Shown: positions 62,669 to 64,000 of the stretch, piece after piece
Layout: every line of letters starts with the position of its first letter
How positions within the stretch are numbered: the first letter of the stretch is position 1
Assembly: GCF_020171805.1 (NCBI RefSeq)
Contig: NZ_JAIVAF010000003.1
Coordinates: forward strand, 62,001-126,000
Direction: 5' to 3'
From: Guptibacillus algicola
GTDB lineage: Bacteria; Bacillota; Bacilli; Bacillales; Guptibacillaceae
Length of the DNA stretch: 64,000 nt
Program-made: the position numbers and the translations under genes
Notes under the pieces: model-generated
What the model was told of the DNA's origin: nothing
The model's database searches: none
What the model saw: the letters and a program-made list of their open reading frames with translations, nothing else

Positions 62669-63157
62669 ATGAGGTCAAATTTGAAAAGGAAAGATAGCGT
62701 GACAGAAACTGAATGGAATATAGAAGAAGTGAAACGTCTGAAAAAGATACAATTAATTCAAAACAATCTCGTGATGCTGTTGTTCTTCATTCTTTTTGGA
62801 GTTTATGGTATGAACGGAGGTACTCCTAGCGGGGTGATTGGGTTTGGGTGTGTTTTATTATGGATTTTCACGGCGCATGCGATCTACACCCTCCTTACAA
62901 GAAAAATGATTGGAACGAAGGCCATGAAATGTTCGCTGGCTTTTGACATCGATCAATTAGGAAAAAAGCGTTGGAAAGGACGAAAATTAGGTGAAGTTCT
63001 TTTCTTTATAATAGTATGCCTTGGTGGTACAGTGATTTGGTTTACTGTTGATATTAACTCTACAAGATTGGACTTTCCTCTAGATGCTATTCCCATTATG
63101 GGCGGTTGGCTAGGGACGAATATTGGACAAATCATTAGAATTAAGAAATTATCTTAA
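62669..63157 (+). CDS. Membrane protein of unknown function
   Basis: A 162-residue protein with a charged N-terminal 35 residues (EWNIEEVKRLKKIQLIQNN) and two pairs of hydrophobic helices (about residues 33-70 and 110-155), separated by a basic loop (KMIGTKAMK, KKRWKGRK). A TTG at 62681 with ATGAGGTC in front is an alternative start. Family not recognised. Single gene in an accessory region. Confidence 0.65.
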   Translation: MRSNLKRKDSVTETEWNIEEVKRLKKIQLIQNNLVMLLFFILFGVYGMNGGTPSGVIGFGCVLLWIFTAHAIYTLLTRKMIGTKAMKCSLAFDIDQLGKKRWKGRKLGEVLFFIIVCLGGTVIWFTVDINSTRLDFPLDAIPIMGGWLGTNIGQIIRIKKLS

Positions 63158-63230
63158 AAAATGTTTATGTCTTCATCATGTCCTGTTTTACATAACAGCG
63201 TGCAGTTTAAAGTTTATAAGTGTTATGAAT

Positions 63231-63257
63231 AGGGGGGCAGGTACGTTCCTGACCCCA
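63231..63257. repeat. Inverted repeat GGGGGGCAGGTACGTTCCTGACCCC
   Basis: Degenerate member of the GGGGTCAGG/CCTGACCCC group located between two convergent genes, so it may act as a bidirectional terminator. Confidence 0.65.
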
Positions 63258-63262
63258 CACGT

Positions 63263-63580
63263 CTACCTCTTACCAACAACATCCACTCCAATTAAATATG
63301 AAAAAATACCAACTAACAAAAATTGAAACAAGAAAACAAGTCTAATCGTATCATCACCTATGTATTCGAGAATGACTCCATTTAATAGAAATACGCCGAC
63401 CCCTATGGTTAAAAAGTAGTTCGTGAATTTGTTTATCCTAGCATCTATCCGTTCATCTCGCTGTGGTAGGTTGGGGTGCTCAGGCTTTTTAGATAGTAAT
63501 TTTGCAATTCCTAGACCAATAAATGCACCGATGACACCGCCCAAAAGGCTAGAAAGAACTCCAGAACCTTCGTTAAACAA
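63263..63580 (-). CDS. Membrane protein paired with an XRE regulator
   Basis: A 105-residue protein with an N-terminal glycine-rich helix (VLSSLLGGVIGAFIGLGIAKLL), a charged loop (QRDERIDARINKF) and two further helices. The start is a TTG at 63580 that lies inside the 3' end of the XRE gene (8-bp overlap); it has no ribosome binding site of its own, so it is probably translated by coupling. The layout, short XRE regulator plus small membrane protein, is common in Bacillus. Function unknown. Confidence 0.7.
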   Translation of the reverse strand: MFNEGSGVLSSLLGGVIGAFIGLGIAKLLSKKPEHPNLPQRDERIDARINKFTNYFLTIGVGVFLLNGVILEYIGDDTIRLVFLFQFLLVGIFSYLIGVDVVGKR

Positions 63581-63839
63581 TGCATGGAGACCAGCAAGGA
63601 CAATGACGGTTATTCTTTTTGTTCTCCTTATGCTGCTTTATTTCCTCTAGCCTAAATAACTCCTCAACAGAGGTATCAAAATATGTACTTATTCGTAACG
63701 CGAGTTCTAAACTAGGATGATACTTGTTTTCCTCGAGCGCAATCGTCGTTTCGCGAGTAATTTGTAACGCTTCAGCCAACTGTAGCTGTGAAACGTTGTG
63801 ATTTCTTCTCACTTCTCGTATTCGGTTATTGACCGGCAA
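63573..63839 (-). CDS. XRE family (Cro/CI-type) transcriptional regulator
   Basis: An 88-residue HTH protein. Residues 6-62 hold the HTH: IREVRRNHNVSQLQLAEALQ, ITRETTIALEENKYHPSLEL, ALRISTYFDTSVEELFRLEE, as in small XRE regulators of the YozG-like kind. The C-terminal tail (KENKKNNRHCPCWSPCIV) holds three cysteines. I place the start at TTG 63839, nine bases after GGAGGTG; the GTG at 63851 overlaps that site. Overlaps the following membrane-protein gene. Confidence 0.87.
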   Translation of the reverse strand: MPVNNRIREVRRNHNVSQLQLAEALQITRETTIALEENKYHPSLELALRISTYFDTSVEELFRLEEIKQHKENKKNNRHCPCWSPCIV

Positions 63840-64000
63840 TGGGTAGAGCACCTCCTGAAAGTTAGCTTTATAGTTTAATCATAATGTTACCAGTAAAAAA
63901 TTGTAAGGGTGTATTTGGATAATTTGCTTTTGGACGATTGCTCTTGTCCAATAAAAATGAACAACATTCAATCGGTTCTGCAAATCACCTGACTACTACG

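Overview
The window is a chromosomal segment of a Gram-positive, low-to-moderate GC, endospore-forming member of the Bacillaceae. The evidence is the strong AGGAGG-type ribosome binding sites, frequent TTG/GTG starts, a class III fructose-1,6-bisphosphatase, a CYP102A (BM3-like) P450 with its TetR repressor and palindromic operators, YtrA-type GntR/ABC genes, collagen-like (BclA-type) spore-surface proteins and a purine riboswitch in front of a nucleoside transporter. Genes for taking up and degrading mannosylglycerate/glucosylglycerate suggest a halotolerant or marine lifestyle (inference). No rRNA, tRNA, CRISPR array, intact insertion sequence or prophage was seen.

Layout. 1-3.3 kb: FadR-type GntR regulator, acetyltransferase, small membrane proteins, a DUF4097 protein and a VOC protein. 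3.4-13.7 kb: one giant gene (3428 codons) for a protein of about 35 carboxypeptidase-regulatory-like/Cna-B-like repeats with no visible export or anchor signal. 13.9-30.6 kb: ordinary chromosomal genes (APH-like kinase, phytoene-desaturase-like oxidoreductase, nucleotidyltransferase, guanine-riboswitch-controlled nucleoside transporter, YitT, a zinc metallopeptidase, NUDIX, an Ltp-domain protein, an AbrB-type membrane protein, cupin, Gfo/Idh oxidoreductase, DDAH-like enzyme, fbp, metallophosphoesterase). 31-33.7 kb: iron alcohol dehydrogenase plus methylmalonate-semialdehyde dehydrogenase pair. 33.8-36.5 kb: five small co-directional genes (DinB, SnoaL-like, AlkD-like, GyrI-like, VOC). 36.6-40.2 kb: membrane protein, TerC, an array of six TATCAGCG repeats, M1 peptidase. 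40.4-48.9 kb: RpiR regulator divergent from PTS IIABC - GH38 - GH13_18 phosphorylase - glycerate kinase, a coherent glycosylglycerate catabolic operon. 49-50.7 kb: a two-gene AT-rich cassette, a uracil-DNA-glycosylase-fold protein and a DUF7662/GIY-YIG nuclease. 51.5-55.3 kb: TetR-CYP102A. 55.5-59.2 kb: YtrA-type GntR regulator with two ABC ATPases and two permeases. 59.3-64 kb: accessory region with many repeats, two tandem collagen-like genes, decayed gene fragments (DNA ligase, GNAT), and an XRE/membrane protein pair.

The most interesting items are (1) the UDG-fold plus DUF7662-GIY-YIG cassette, whose architecture suggests a base-excision plus nicking system against modified DNA (inference); (2) the leaderless 35-repeat giant; (3) the glycosylglycerate operon with two different glycosidic-bond-cleaving enzymes feeding one glycerate kinase; (4) the six-copy TATCAGCG array with a 20-21 bp (two helical turns) period ending inside the 3' end of a peptidase gene; and (5) the tandem collagen-like paralogues with a nine-cysteine N-terminus. 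All positions and motifs were read by eye; no database search, alignment or folding program was run.
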